A DNA stretch of 64,000 bases from Halomonas caseinilytica (GCF_001662305.1 NZ_BDEP01000017.1:282195-346194); one strand, 5' to 3'; counted from the first letter of the stretch, positions 1 through 9,683 are shown. Translations and numbers: made by a program. The notes: a model not told the origin generated them from the sequence alone.

Positions 1-6
1 CATCCA

Positions 7-1170
7 ATGAACAACACGCAAGCGACACTCTCCGACGATCCATGGGCCGAGATTCGCCCCTACCAGGACGAGGAGGTGGCCGATGTCCTCGCACGGCTGG
101 CCAGGGATCCGGAGCTGCTGGATGCCCTCACCCGCTTCCGGCTGCCACGCCTGGCCCGGCTGATGCCCCGCCTGTCCCGCACCATTGCCAGCGTCGCCAT
201 CCGCCGCGAGGTGCGTGGCGTCAGCGACATCAGGGCCTTTCAGGACCGCATCGCCGGCTACATGCAGCGCATGATCCGCAACTCGACCACAGACTTTCGC
301 GCCGATGGCCTGGAGCAGCTGGACCCGCGAACCGCCTACCTGTTCATCGGCAACCACCGCGACATCTCGCTCGATCCGGCCTTCGTCAACTACGCCCTCT
401 ATCTCGCGGAACGCGACACGGTGCGCATCGCCATCGGCGACAATCTCCTCCAGAAGCCATACGTCAATGACCTGATGCGCCTCAACAAGAGCTTCATCGT
501 GCCACGCAGTGCTCGCGGCAAACGGGCCATGCTGGCCGCCTACCAGAAGCTTTCCGCCTACATTCGCCACTCCATCATCGAAGACAACCATTCGATCTGG
601 ATGGCCCAGCGCGAAGGCCGCGCCAAGGACGGCATCGACCAGACCGACCCGGCGATCATCAAGATGCTGACCATGGCAAGGCGAGGCGCCGAACGCCAGG
701 CAAGCACCGGTGACGCCATCGCCGAACTGCGCCTGGTGCCGGTATCGATCAGCTACGAATACGATCCCTGCGATATCCAGAAAGCCCGGGAACTGCACGC
801 CGTCAACGCCAGCGGCAACTACGAGAAGAGCGAATTCGAGGACATTCGCTCCATCGTCGCCGGCATCACCGGCCAGAAAGGCCGCGTGCACCTGCGTTTC
901 GGCACCCCGCTGAACGCCGACTTCGACACTCCCGAAGCCGTGGCTGAGGAGATCGACCGCCAGGTACTCGCGGGCTATCATCTGTTTCCCAGCCACTTTC
1001 TGGCACTCGAGGCCCTGGGCGATGCCCCGCACCTGCTCGACATGAGCGAGGTCACCGATGCCGACCGCGCCCGCTTCCAGGCTCGCCTGGCCGACGTTCC
1101 CGAGGAACTGCGCGACTGGTGGCTGGCTCAGTACGCCAATCCGGTACGCAACCGCGCCGCCAGGGAGTGA
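7..1170 (+). CDS. PlsC-family lysophospholipid acyltransferase-like protein
   Basis: A 387-residue protein of the 1-acyl-glycerol-3-phosphate acyltransferase superfamily, which transfers an acyl chain to a lysophospholipid at the inner membrane. The catalytic block is GNHRDISLDPAF, with Asn116 and His117. The acidic residue after the histidine is five residues away (Asp123), not the usual four of NHX4D. A second conserved block lies near VPRSARGKRAML and a substrate-binding block near WMAQREGRAKDG. It is longer than classical PlsC (about 250 aa), with extra N- and C-terminal helices. The CDF gene follows after 6 bp, suggesting co-transcription. The exact acyl acceptor cannot be told from sequence. 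Confidence 0.75.
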   Translation: MNNTQATLSDDPWAEIRPYQDEEVADVLARLARDPELLDALTRFRLPRLARLMPRLSRTIASVAIRREVRGVSDIRAFQDRIAGYMQRMIRNSTTDFRADGLEQLDPRTAYLFIGNHRDISLDPAFVNYALYLAERDTVRIAIGDNLLQKPYVNDLMRLNKSFIVPRSARGKRAMLAAYQKLSAYIRHSIIEDNHSIWMAQREGRAKDGIDQTDPAIIKMLTMARRGAERQASTGDAIAELRLVPVSISYEYDPCDIQKARELHAVNASGNYEKSEFEDIRSIVAGITGQKGRVHLRFGTPLNADFDTPEAVAEEIDRQVLAGYHLFPSHFLALEALGDAPHLLDMSEVTDADRARFQARLADVPEELRDWWLAQYANPVRNRAARE

Positions 1171-1176
1171 CGCCCC

Positions 1177-2340
1177 ATGACCGCCATCCAGGAGCGTTCG
1201 ACACAGGCCCGCGAAGCCCACAAGGTCACACTGATCGGCGCCGCTATCGACCTGGTGGTGGGCCTGGCCAAGCTGGTCGCCGGCTGGCTGGTCGGCTCGG
1301 CGGCCCTGATCGCCGACGGCATTCATTCCTTTTCCGATATCGTCACCGACCTCTTCGTGATCGCAGCCACTCACTTCGGCCGCCAGGCGCCGGACGACGA
1401 CCACCCCTATGGCCACGGGCGCATCGAGACCCTGGCCACCCTGTGGCTCGGCGGCATGCTGATCTTCATCGCCGGCGGCATCGCCTGGGCCAGCCTGACC
1501 CGCTTGCTGTCCGGCGATGTCTCCACGGCGCCCGGCTTCTGGGCCATCGGCGTCGCCCTCGTCGCCCTGCTGGCCAAGGAGTGGATCTTTCGCTATACCC
1601 TGCGCATCGCCAGGCACATCGACTCACGGCTGCTCGAGGCGAATGCCTGGCATTCCCGCTCCGACGCTCTCTCGACACTGGTCGTGCTGATCGGCCTGCT
1701 GGCCTCTCAGGTCGGGATCGGCTGGATGGATGCCGCCGCGGCCATCGTGGTCGGCGTGATGGTCGGCCAGGTAGGCGGCCGCCTGCTGTGGGAGTCCGGC
1801 CAGGAGCTGGTCGACACCGCCCTGCCCGAGGATGACCAGCGCACCCTCCACGACACCGCCATGCAGGTCCCCGGCGTCGAAGGCGTGCACGATCTCCGTA
1901 CGCGCCGGATCGGGGGCGAAGTGCTGCTCGACCTGCACATCGTGGTGCCCCCCAGAGTGACGGTCTCCGAGGCCCACGAGATCGGCAACGCCGTCAGCCG
2001 CCGATTGCGCGATGTCTTCCCCAACCTGTTCGATGTCACCTTCCATATCGACCCCCAGGACGATGCCGGCGAGACCGAACACAGCTTGCGCCCCGGCCTG
2101 CCCTTGCGTGCCGATATCGAAGGCATTCTGGATGAGGCCTGGCATGGCATCGCGGCCTGGCACGATCGCGTGGCGCTGGACCTGCACTACATCGATGATC
2201 ATGTCGATGTCTCGATCTACCTCCACGCCCTGCCCGAGGGCCAGAGTCTCGACGATGCCGCCCAGGCGCTTCGCGACGCCTCACATTCGCTGACCTGGGT
2301 GGGCCGCCTGCGGGTCTGGCAAGGACCGGGCAAGGGCTGA
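1177..2340 (+). CDS. Cation diffusion facilitator (zinc-type) exporter with extended C-terminus
   Basis: A 387-residue inner-membrane metal/proton antiporter of the CDF family. The N-terminal half carries the six membrane segments. Metal-site pairs are visible as HxxxD in TM2 (His50-Ser-Phe-Ser-Asp54, in ADGIHSFSD) and HxxxD in TM5 (NAWHSRSDAL), the zinc-type arrangement. The loop DDDHPYGHGRIETL matches the family signature. A cytosolic ferredoxin-like dimerisation domain follows. Typical FieF/ZitB proteins are about 300 aa; here some 85 further residues (about 300–387) look like a second ferredoxin-like domain rich in His and Asp. It lies 6 bp after the acyltransferase gene. Metal specificity is an inference. 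Confidence 0.88.
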   Translation: MTAIQERSTQAREAHKVTLIGAAIDLVVGLAKLVAGWLVGSAALIADGIHSFSDIVTDLFVIAATHFGRQAPDDDHPYGHGRIETLATLWLGGMLIFIAGGIAWASLTRLLSGDVSTAPGFWAIGVALVALLAKEWIFRYTLRIARHIDSRLLEANAWHSRSDALSTLVVLIGLLASQVGIGWMDAAAAIVVGVMVGQVGGRLLWESGQELVDTALPEDDQRTLHDTAMQVPGVEGVHDLRTRRIGGEVLLDLHIVVPPRVTVSEAHEIGNAVSRRLRDVFPNLFDVTFHIDPQDDAGETEHSLRPGLPLRADIEGILDEAWHGIAAWHDRVALDLHYIDDHVDVSIYLHALPEGQSLDDAAQALRDASHSLTWVGRLRVWQGPGKG

Positions 2341-2470
2341 ACGCAGGCCCATGGTTGGCCATGGGGCCGGCCCGGCGCCAGAAGATACTTGCACTCGAGA
2401 GATGCCATCCCGGGTGCCAATCATGATATCGTGCCGCAAGGTAATGACCGTCGCGTACAAGGAGAACGCC

Positions 2471-2752
2471 ATGTCCTCATCGGAGATTCAGAAAACCCGT
2501 GTCATCAATGAGCTACGCGGCTTCATCAAGAAACTGCTGCAGGACCCCCGAATCACCGAGCAATCCCTGGAGATCGCGCGTCGGGAGCTCAGCGAAGGCG
2601 AGCAGTCGGATGTCATGGCCCGTATCGCCAATCGGATCTCGGAGACCACCAGCGTGCACATCCCGGACGATCCCGCCGACCACTCCGAAGCCGACAAGCT
2701 GTTCCTCGAGTTGCTCAAGGAAGTCGTGAGCGAGGAACAGGCCCTCTACTAA
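2471..2752 (+). CDS. Small conserved acidic hypothetical protein
   Basis: A 93-residue, acidic, mostly helical protein that I do not recognise. An AAGGAG ribosome-binding site at 2459–2464 precedes the ATG at 2471 with good spacing, so I use this start and not the open frame that extends upstream to 2351. There is no signal peptide, membrane segment or cysteine. The C-terminus (DPADHSEADKLFLELLKE) is strongly acidic, as expected of a halophile cytosolic protein. It stands alone between the CDF gene and thiI, with a weak hairpin after it. Confidence 0.7.
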   Translation: MSSSEIQKTRVINELRGFIKKLLQDPRITEQSLEIARRELSEGEQSDVMARIANRISETTSVHIPDDPADHSEADKLFLELLKEVVSEEQALY

Positions 2753-2786
2753 GCACCCCAAGCCAAGCGCGCAACACCAGCGGAAC

Positions 2787-2808
2787 GGCCCTCGCTCAGC
2801 AGAGGGCC
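2787..2808 (+). terminator. Short hairpin after the 2471–2752 gene
   Basis: GGCCCTC (2787–2793) pairs perfectly with GAGGGCC (2802–2808) around an 8-nt loop. No T-run follows, so it is a weak or factor-assisted terminator at best. Confidence 0.4.
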
Positions 2809-2827
2809 TGCGCAACCACGCCTCGAC

Positions 2828-2836
2828 TGGTAGAAT
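2828..2836 (+). promoter_or_regulatory. Possible extended -10 promoter of thiI
   Basis: TGGTAGAAT reads as an extended -10 box (TGnTAGAAT) about 30 bp before the thiI ATG. No good -35 hexamer is visible, which is tolerable for extended -10 promoters. Confidence 0.35.
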
Positions 2837-2865
2837 GCCGCGACATTTACTGCTCGCATCGCCGC

Positions 2866-4344
2866 ATGACCTACCTGATCAAGCTCTACCCCGAGATCAC
2901 CATCAAGTCTCGCTCAGTGCGCCAGCAGATGACGCGCTGCCTGACGTCCAATATCCGCAACACGCTGAAGCGCCATGACGAGGGCGTGCGCGTCCGTGGG
3001 CGCTGGGATGCCATTCAGGTACGGCTGTCGCCCGGGCTGGCCCCCGCCCGAGCAAGGGATGCTGAAAGCGCCCTGACGCGGATCTCCGGTATCCACGAGA
3101 TCCTGGCCGCCGAGGAACTCCAGGTCGACGACCTGGCCTCGATTGCCGAACACGTCGTGCCGCTCTGGGGCCCATCGATTGCCGGACGCCGTTTTCGCGT
3201 CAAGGCCAAGCGACGCGGCCAGCACGCTTTCACCTCGATGGATATCGAACGCTACCTGGGTGGCCGCCTGCTCGAGGCAGCACCGGACGCCCAGGTGGAC
3301 CTCACCACCCCCGAGGTTGTCGTGCCGGTCGAGATCACCCATGACCGCCTGCAGCTGATCCGCGACAAGTGGCCGGGACTCGGCGGTTTTCCCATGGGCA
3401 TCCAGGGCCAGGTCCTGAGCCTGATCTCCGGCGGTTTCGACTCCCCGGTGGCAGCCTGGCGCATGATGCGACGCGGCGTCAAGTCGCACTTCGTCTTCTT
3501 CAACCTGGGCGGCCCCGCCCACGAGGCCGGTGTTCGCGAGGTGGCGCATCACCTCTGGCAGCGCTACAGCGCCTCGCACAATGTCCATTTCATCTCGGTG
3601 CCTTTCGAGGGCGTGGTGGGCGAGATCCTGAAAACCATTCCCGACGGCCTGATGGGCGTGGTGCTCAAGCGCATGATGGTGCGTGCCGCCAGCCGGATCG
3701 CCGAGCGCGCCGGCATCCCGGCCCTGGTGACCGGCGACGCCATTGCCCAGGTTTCCAGCCAGACGCTGGCCAACCTGGCGCTGATCGACGCGGCCAGCCC
3801 GATGCCGATACTTCGCCCGCTGCTCACCGAAGACAAGCAAGCGATCATCGACCAGGCACGCCAGATCGATACCGCCCGCCATGCCGAGGTCATGCCGGAA
3901 TACTGCGGCGTGATCTCCAAGCGCCCCCACGTCAAGGCCGATCCGGCCAAGGTGGCCGAGGCCGAGACAGACTTCGATTTCAGCGTTCTGGACGCCGCCA
4001 TCGAGCAGGCCGTCACCACCCGCAGCAATCGCCTGATGGAGCGCCCGGCCCCGGTCACCGACGACGCGCTGCTGATCATCGACTCGCCGGCATCGCTCGA
4101 CAACGTCGACGCCCCTTGCGTGATCGACATCCGCGCCCCCCAGGAGCGCGAGGAAGCGCCACTGCAACTCGACCGGGTGCCGCAACTGCAGATTCCGTTC
4201 TACGAGCTCCAGGAGCGCGCTCCGAGCCTGGATACGAACCACCATTATCTGCTGTTCTGCGATCAGGGCGTGATGAGCCGCATGCAGGCACTGCACCTTC
4301 AGGACCGCGGCCTGCGCCACTTTGGCGTCTATCGCCACCCCTGA
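2866..4344 (+). CDS. thiI: tRNA 4-thiouridine synthase / thiamine sulfur transferase ThiI
   Basis: A 492-residue ThiI that uses ATP and persulfide sulfur to make 4-thiouridine at position 8 of tRNAs, and feeds sulfur to thiazole synthesis. The domain order is N-terminal ferredoxin-like plus THUMP (about 1–170), the PP-loop adenylation domain with SGGFDSPVAAW (about residues 187–197), then a C-terminal rhodanese domain. Both expected sulfur-handling cysteines are present: Cys347 in EYCGVISKRP and the persulfide Cys465 in LFCDQGVMSR. The rhodanese extension is typical of gammaproteobacterial ThiI. The length fits the E. coli enzyme (482 aa). Confidence 0.97.
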   Translation: MTYLIKLYPEITIKSRSVRQQMTRCLTSNIRNTLKRHDEGVRVRGRWDAIQVRLSPGLAPARARDAESALTRISGIHEILAAEELQVDDLASIAEHVVPLWGPSIAGRRFRVKAKRRGQHAFTSMDIERYLGGRLLEAAPDAQVDLTTPEVVVPVEITHDRLQLIRDKWPGLGGFPMGIQGQVLSLISGGFDSPVAAWRMMRRGVKSHFVFFNLGGPAHEAGVREVAHHLWQRYSASHNVHFISVPFEGVVGEILKTIPDGLMGVVLKRMMVRAASRIAERAGIPALVTGDAIAQVSSQTLANLALIDAASPMPILRPLLTEDKQAIIDQARQIDTARHAEVMPEYCGVISKRPHVKADPAKVAEAETDFDFSVLDAAIEQAVTTRSNRLMERPAPVTDDALLIIDSPASLDNVDAPCVIDIRAPQEREEAPLQLDRVPQLQIPFYELQERAPSLDTNHHYLLFCDQGVMSRMQALHLQDRGLRHFGVYRHP

Positions 4345-4375
4345 GCACCGGGCGAGTGCAGCCAGCACGGAAGAT

Positions 4376-4449
4376 GCTACAATCGAGGCCCTGATTTCAC
4401 GGACATTTCTCGTGGCGACTCCGGCTCCGGAAGACGTCGAGTCGCCACG
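4376..4449 (+). promoter_or_regulatory. metG promoter and leader hairpin
   Basis: An extended -10 box (TGCTACAAT, 4375–4383) lies about 95 bp before metG. The inferred leader contains a perfect 10-bp inverted repeat, CGTGGCGACT (4411–4420) with AGTCGCCACG (4440–4449), around a 19-nt loop. No T-run follows, so it looks like a leader structure and not a terminator. Any regulatory role is inferred. Confidence 0.45.
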
Positions 4450-4478
4450 TCACGCTTCACGGGAAACCCAACGTCGCC

Positions 4479-6515
4479 ATGTCGAATACCGCTCAGCGCA
4501 AGATCCTGGTCACCAGCGCCCTGCCCTACGCCAACGGCGCCATTCACCTGGGCCATCTCCTGGAATACATCCAGACCGACATCTGGGTGCGCTTCCAGAA
4601 GAGCCGTGGCCACGACTGCCACTATGTCTGCGCCGACGATGCCCATGGCACCGCCATCATGCTGCGCGCCGAACAGGAAGGCATCACCTCGGAGGCGCTG
4701 ATCGACCGGGTCTCCCGCGATCACCAGGCGGATTTCGCCCGCTTCGGGGTGGGCTTCGACAACTATCATTCGACCCACTCCGAGGAAAACCGCTACTTCA
4801 GCGAGTTGATCTACACCCGGCTGCGTGACAAGGGACATATCGCCACCCGCGACATCGAGCAGATGTACGACCCGGCGAAGGGGCTCTTCCTGGCCGACCG
4901 CTTCATCAAGGGCACCTGCCCGAAGTGCCGGACCGAGGACCAGTACGGCGATAACTGCGAGGCCTGTGGCGCCACCTACACCCCGGCGGAGTTGATCGAT
5001 CCCGTCTCGGCGATCTCCGGGGCCACGCCCGAAGTGCGCAGCTCGACCCACTACTTCTTCAAGCTGCCCGACTTCGCCGACTTCCTGCATGAGTGGATCA
5101 ACGACGGCCATGTACAGCCGCAGATCCGCAACAAGCTGCTGGAATGGTTCGAATCCGGCTTCAACGAATGGGACATCTCCCGTGACGCTCCCTACTTCGG
5201 CTTCGAGATTCCCGACGCTCCCGGCAAGTACTTCTATGTCTGGCTCGACGCGCCGATCGGCTACCTGGCAAGCTTCAAGAACCTCTGCGATCGCGAAGGC
5301 ATCGATTTCGACGCCTACTGGAACAGCGATTCCGAGGCCGAGGTCTACCACTTCATCGGCAAGGACATCGTCTACTTCCACGCCCTGTTCTGGCCGGCCA
5401 TGCTGCACGGCGCCGAGCTGCGCACGCCCACCGCAGTGAACTGTCACGGCTTCGTGACCGTCAACGGCGCCAAGATGTCCAAGTCCCGCGGCACTTTCAT
5501 CAAGGCCGCCACCTACGCCGAGCACCTGAATCCGGAATACCTGCGCTACTACTTCGCCGCCAAGCTCACCGCCGGCGTCGACGACCTGGACCTGAACCTT
5601 GAGGACTTCGCCCAGCGCGTCAATTCGGACCTGGTCGGCAAGGTCGTCAACATCGCCAGCCGTTGCGCCGGCTTCATCAAGAAGCTCGGCGGCGGCAAGC
5701 TCTCCGCCCATTGTGCCGAGCCCCAGCGCCTGGCACGCTTCATCGCCGCCGGCGACGAGATCGCCGAGCACTACGAGACGCGGGAATTCGGCCGCGCCAT
5801 GCGCCGTATCATGGAACTCGCCGACGAGGCCAACACCTACATCGCCGATGCCGAGCCCTGGGTGCTGGCCAAGCAGGACGGTCGCGAGCAGGAGGTGCTC
5901 GACATCTGCTCGGTGGGCATCAACCTGTTCCGTCAGCTGATGGTCTACCTGGCGCCCGTGGTACCGGCCATGGCCGAAGACGCCCGGCGCTTCATGCAGC
6001 TCGACAGCCTGTCCTGGGAAAGCCGCCATACGTTGCTGCTGGATCACGCGATCGCCAAGTTCAAGCCTTTGATGACACGTGTCGAGACCGACCGCATCGA
6101 CGCCATGATCGAGGCGTCGAAGGAGGACCTGGTGGAAGAACAGAAACTCAAGTCAACGCCCAAGGGCCCCTTGGCCGACGACCCGATCGCCGACGAGATT
6201 GCCTTCGATGACTTCGCCAAGGTCGACCTGCGGATCGCGCGGATCGCCAAGGCCGAGTATGTCGAGGGGGCCGACAAGCTGCTGCGCCTGACGCTGGATA
6301 TCGGCGGCGAGACCCGCAACGTCTTCGCCGGCATCCGCTCCGCCTACGCCCCTGAGGCGCTGGAAGGCCGACTGACGGTGATGGTCGCCAACCTGGCGCC
6401 TCGCAAGATGCGCTTCGGGGTTTCCGAGGGTATGGTGCTGGCGGCCGGCGACGACGACGGCATCTACCTGCTCGAACCGCATTCCGGCGCGCAGCCCGGC
6501 CAACGGGTAAGGTAA
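4479..6515 (+). CDS. metG: Methionyl-tRNA synthetase
   Basis: A 678-residue class I aminoacyl-tRNA synthetase that charges tRNAMet and initiator tRNA. The HIGH-like signature is in [13 protein letters not shown] near the N-terminus. The zinc knuckle cysteines are in [17 protein letters not shown], and the KMSKS loop is [11 protein letters not shown]. The anticodon-binding helical domain follows, and residues about 570–678 form the EMAP/Arc1-like tRNA-binding dimerisation domain. The length matches E. coli MetG (677 aa). The RnfB-like gene starts 9 bp downstream. Confidence 0.98.
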   Translation: MSNTAQRKILVTSALPYANGAIHLGHLLEYIQTDIWVRFQKSRGHDCHYVCADDAHGTAIMLRAEQEGITSEALIDRVSRDHQADFARFGVGFDNYHSTHSEENRYFSELIYTRLRDKGHIATRDIEQMYDPAKGLFLADRFIKGTCPKCRTEDQYGDNCEACGATYTPAELIDPVSAISGATPEVRSSTHYFFKLPDFADFLHEWINDGHVQPQIRNKLLEWFESGFNEWDISRDAPYFGFEIPDAPGKYFYVWLDAPIGYLASFKNLCDREGIDFDAYWNSDSEAEVYHFIGKDIVYFHALFWPAMLHGAELRTPTAVNCHGFVTVNGAKMSKSRGTFIKAATYAEHLNPEYLRYYFAAKLTAGVDDLDLNLEDFAQRVNSDLVGKVVNIASRCAGFIKKLGGGKLSAHCAEPQRLARFIAAGDEIAEHYETREFGRAMRRIMELADEANTYIADAEPWVLAKQDGREQEVLDICSVGINLFRQLMVYLAPVVPAMAEDARRFMQLDSLSWESRHTLLLDHAIAKFKPLMTRVETDRIDAMIEASKEDLVEEQKLKSTPKGPLADDPIADEIAFDDFAKVDLRIARIAKAEYVEGADKLLRLTLDIGGETRNVFAGIRSAYAPEALEGRLTVMVANLAPRKMRFGVSEGMVLAAGDDDGIYLLEPHSGAQPGQRVR

Positions 6516-6524
6516 GCCTGCGCG

Positions 6525-7499
6525 GTGACGGAACAGCCGACCCTGATCGAGGCCATCGACGCCACGCTGCCGCAGACCCAATGCGGCAAGTGTGGCCATG
6601 ATGGCTGTCGTCCCTACGCCGAGGCCATCGCCGAAGGCGAGCCGATCAATCGCTGCCCGCCCGGCGGCGACGAGACCGTCGTGCGCCTCGCGGAGCTGAC
6701 CGGCCGCTCCGCATTGCCGCTCGAGCAGCCCGCCCAGTCACCGCTGGTCGCGCGAATTCGCGAGGACGAGTGCATCGGCTGCACCAAGTGCATCCAGGCC
6801 TGTCCGGTGGACGCCATCCTCGGCGCCGCCAAGCAGATGCATACCGTGATCGAGAGCGAGTGCACCGGATGCGAACTGTGCGTAGCGCCCTGCCCGGTCG
6901 ACTGCATCGACCTGCTGCCCCACCCCGAGTGGCAAGCCGCCGAAGACGCGCAACAGCGACGTGATTACCTGGCGAAACGCGCGACACTCGGCCGTCAGCG
7001 CCACGAAGCGCGCAACCGGCGGCTGGCCCGCCAGGCCGAAGAAAAGCGACGCCGCCGCGCCGAGCGTCAGGCAATACGCCGTACATCCCCGGACGCAGGC
7101 GCCGGCGGCACACCAGCCAGTGCCTCGAACAATCTGCGCACGACCAGGGTCAGCCTGCTTGCCAGCCTCAAGCGCCTCGACCGCCAGCGGCAAAGCGATG
7201 AACTCAGTGCCGAAGAACGCCAGTCGCTCGAGCAGCGCGCCCATGATCTGCGCTCACGTCTCGCCGATATCGACCGTCAGCTGGAAGGCACCAAAGGCGC
7301 TACCCCGACGACATCGGCCGAGCGCCAGCGGCGTTTCGCGGCCAATGCCGCCGAGCAAGCTCGGCGTCGTGCCCGCCAGCAGTTGGCGCACGCTCAGCGT
7401 CAGGGCGACGACGACGCCATCGACGCCGCCCGCCATCAGCTCGAACGCGCCGAGCGCATGCTCGAGCAGGCTCGCGACGCTCTCTCCCGCCCGTCCTGA
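6525..7499 (+). CDS. rnfB: Soluble RnfB-like iron-sulfur protein with long basic helical tail
   Basis: A 324-residue electron-transfer protein homologous to RnfB. It starts at GTG and has the N-terminal 4Fe-4S cluster domain (CGKCGHDGC followed by RCPPGG). Two bacterial ferredoxin motifs follow: [12 protein letters not shown] and [12 protein letters not shown]. It lacks the N-terminal membrane anchor of classical RnfB. Residues about 145–324 form an Arg/Gln/Ala-rich, probably coiled-coil tail. The rnfACDGE partners are absent, and the gene sits between metG and nth, where other gammaproteobacteria carry a full rnf operon or just this gene. It is probably a stand-alone ferredoxin; its partner is unknown. 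Confidence 0.85.
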   Translation: MTEQPTLIEAIDATLPQTQCGKCGHDGCRPYAEAIAEGEPINRCPPGGDETVVRLAELTGRSALPLEQPAQSPLVARIREDECIGCTKCIQACPVDAILGAAKQMHTVIESECTGCELCVAPCPVDCIDLLPHPEWQAAEDAQQRRDYLAKRATLGRQRHEARNRRLARQAEEKRRRRAERQAIRRTSPDAGAGGTPASASNNLRTTRVSLLASLKRLDRQRQSDELSAEERQSLEQRAHDLRSRLADIDRQLEGTKGATPTTSAERQRRFAANAAEQARRRARQQLAHAQRQGDDDAIDAARHQLERAERMLEQARDALSRPS

Positions 7500-7520
7500 T
7501 CATCCCGGAACCGATCTGTC

Positions 7521-8156
7521 ATGAACGCTCAGAAACGCCACGAGATCTTCGTCAGATTGCGCGAGCACAATCCCGAGCCGACCACCGAGCTCAACTGGAG
7601 CACGCCCTTCGAACTGCTCGCCGCCGTCCTGCTGTCCGCGCAGGCGACCGACGTGGGCGTCAACAAGGCCACCGCACGGCTGTTTCCGGTCGCCAACACG
7701 CCCGCGGCCATCCTCGAGCTGGGCCTGGATGGCTTGAAGGAACACATCAAGACCATCGGCCTTTACAACACCAAGGCCGAGAACCTGATGAAGACCTGCC
7801 GCCTCCTGGAAGACAAGCACGGCGGCGAGGTGCCCCGTTCACGCGCCGCCCTAGAGGCCCTGCCGGGCGTCGGCCGCAAGACGGCCAACGTGATCCTCAA
7901 CACCGCCTTCGGCGAACCCACCATTGCCGTGGACACCCACATTTTCCGGGTTTCCAACCGCACCGGCCTGGCCAAGGGCAAGAACGTCAACGAGGTGGAA
8001 CAGAAGCTGCTGCGCTACGTGCCGAAGGAATTTCGCAAGGATGCGCATCACTGGCTGATCCTGCACGGCCGCTACACCTGCGTGGCGCGCAAGCCCCGTT
8101 GCGGAAGCTGCGTGATTGAAGACCTGTGCGAATACCCGGACAAGGTCGATATCTAG
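7521..8156 (+). CDS. nth: Endonuclease III (DNA glycosylase/AP lyase)
   Basis: A 211-residue base-excision repair enzyme that removes oxidised pyrimidines and cleaves abasic sites. The helix-hairpin-helix LPGVGRKTAN carries the catalytic lysine. The catalytic aspartate is in VDTHIFRVSNR. The C-terminal 4Fe-4S motif C-X6-C-X2-C-X5-C is intact (CVARKPRCGSCVIEDLC). The length equals that of E. coli Nth (211 aa). It lies 21 bp after the RnfB-like gene, preserving the rnf–nth linkage. Confidence 0.97.
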   Translation: MNAQKRHEIFVRLREHNPEPTTELNWSTPFELLAAVLLSAQATDVGVNKATARLFPVANTPAAILELGLDGLKEHIKTIGLYNTKAENLMKTCRLLEDKHGGEVPRSRAALEALPGVGRKTANVILNTAFGEPTIAVDTHIFRVSNRTGLAKGKNVNEVEQKLLRYVPKEFRKDAHHWLILHGRYTCVARKPRCGSCVIEDLCEYPDKVDI

Positions 8157-8190
8157 GAAAGCGATTCAATGCCCGCGCAAGCAGGGCCAA

Positions 8191-8385
8191 CTACTCGCGC
8201 GTCGACGGACAGGGCGCACCGCAGGGAGCACAGGCACTGGCGTCCCGCTGCATCAACGTGGTCTTGGCACGCCCATCGCCCATGTTGAAGGCAAAGGTGG
8301 GGCTGTTCAGGTGATCGACGAGGATCAGCACCAGAATGGCCAGCAGGATCCCGACGATACGGTGACGCTTATAGGCATCCGACAT
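8191..8385 (-). CDS. Small membrane-anchored Cys-rich protein of the thiosulfate cassette
   Basis: A 64-residue protein I cannot assign to a family. A single hydrophobic segment (about residues 10–26, IVGILLAILVLILVDHL) is followed by a tail ending in SACAPCGAPCPSTRE, which holds a CxxCxxxC cluster. The start is supported by an AGGAG site directly upstream, within the 18 bp separating it from the transporter stop codon. It is therefore the last gene of the rhodanese–transporter operon. With the N-terminus inside, the cysteines would face the periplasm, where a sulfur-relay or assembly role is conceivable but unproven. Confidence 0.7.
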   Translation of the reverse strand: MSDAYKRHRIVGILLAILVLILVDHLNSPTFAFNMGDGRAKTTLMQRDASACAPCGAPCPSTRE

Positions 8386-8403
8386 GGTCGTCTCTCCTCG
8401 TGA

Positions 8404-9612
8404 TCAATTGGCCAGACGGAACCAGGGCCGCAGGCGAATACCCACCAGCGAACCGGCGAAAGCACAGGCAAACCACACCCAGGCGTGCACGCTGGCCGAG
8501 GCTAGCCCGGAGAACAGCGCACCGATATTGCAACCGAAGCCCAGGCGAGCGCCATAGCCGAGCAGCAGACCACCCACCACCGCGGCGAGAAAGGGGCGCC
8601 CCTGTGGCTTCTGTCGACTGGCCTCGTTGAAACGGCTCGCCATCCCGGCCGCCAGCATCGCCCCCAGCAGCAGGCCGAAGTTCATGACCGACGGAATATT
8701 GACAAGCACCGAGTCGGACAGCGCCTGGGCGGGATAGGCCCAGTTCCAGAACTCGAACTGGCCCATGTCGATACCGACCGCCTGCAGCGCCTTGGCCCCC
8801 CACAGGTTGAAGGCGAAGGTAATTCCCCAGGGCGAACCGCCGATAAGCAGCGTCAGGGCATTGCCGACGGCCAGCACCAGGGTCGCCCAGAGAAAGGGCC
8901 AGCGCCCCGTGAACAGGGCTCGCCACGCCCTTCCCTCGGCCGGGAGAAGACGCAGCTCGCCGTGCTCGATTTCGCCATGGGCGCGGCGTTCGATGCGGTT
9001 GACCCAGAGCGTCACCGCGCCCAGTCCCAGCCATTGAACGGCGATGGCGCCGGTCACGCCGACACTGTCGATGAGACTGATCGGGTCCACCGCCGGCAGG
9101 TCGAGCCACCAGGGCAAATGGATCGAACCAATCACCGCCCCGATGATGAAGAACAGCAGCGTGACCAGCATCCGCAGATTGCCGGCCCCCACCGTGAACA
9201 GGGTACCCGAGCCGCAACCACCACCGAGTTGCATGCCGATGCCGAACAGGAAGGAACCGACGACCAACGAGGTGCCCACCGGAGCCACGGCACCGATCAT
9301 GTTTTCACGACCACTCCCCAGAAGGGGCACCATGATCAGAGCGGTCAGGGCGAACAGCAGTAGCTGAGCGCGCATGCCGGCCCCACGCTTCTTGGTCACC
9401 AGGTTGCGCCAGCCCGCGGTGAAACCGAAGGCACCATGGTAGAGCGCCACCCCCAGCAAACCGCCGATGGCGAACAGCGCCAGCAGAAAAGGCGCGGTCT
9501 CCAGGTAGATCAGGCCGCCCAGGACCACCATGCCGAGCAGCGCCAGGCCCACCACGAAACGATCCACGCCCGCCTCACGCACCGGCGGCGCGGCACTTGC
9601 CACTTGACTCAT
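8404..9612 (-). CDS. tsuA: YeeE/YedE (TsuA-type) thiosulfate transporter
   Basis: A 402-residue polytopic inner-membrane protein of the YeeE/YedE family, whose characterised members (TsuA) import thiosulfate. Two pseudo-symmetric halves carry the signature cysteines in GGGCGSGTLFTVGAGN and GFGCNIGALFSGL. These cysteines relay thiosulfate through hydrogen bonding in the known structure. About ten membrane segments are evident. It is flanked by a secreted rhodanese upstream (71 bp gap to its stop) and the Cys-rich micro-protein downstream, so the operon probably handles thiosulfate or periplasmic sulfane sulfur. The precise substrate is inferred from the family. Confidence 0.85.
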   Translation of the reverse strand: MSQVASAAPPVREAGVDRFVVGLALLGMVVLGGLIYLETAPFLLALFAIGGLLGVALYHGAFGFTAGWRNLVTKKRGAGMRAQLLLFALTALIMVPLLGSGRENMIGAVAPVGTSLVVGSFLFGIGMQLGGGCGSGTLFTVGAGNLRMLVTLLFFIIGAVIGSIHLPWWLDLPAVDPISLIDSVGVTGAIAVQWLGLGAVTLWVNRIERRAHGEIEHGELRLLPAEGRAWRALFTGRWPFLWATLVLAVGNALTLLIGGSPWGITFAFNLWGAKALQAVGIDMGQFEFWNWAYPAQALSDSVLVNIPSVMNFGLLLGAMLAAGMASRFNEASRQKPQGRPFLAAVVGGLLLGYGARLGFGCNIGALFSGLASASVHAWVWFACAFAGSLVGIRLRPWFRLAN

Positions 9613-9683
9613 GCGCTTCTCACCTTGAAAGACTCCATTGCGATGACGCAGGCGAAAGGGATTGAAAGACTTCTCGCCATCGC

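Noticed and set aside
4377..6047. A 556-codon minus-strand frame opposite metG
   Set aside because: metG is unambiguous; the antisense product has no recognisable motif.
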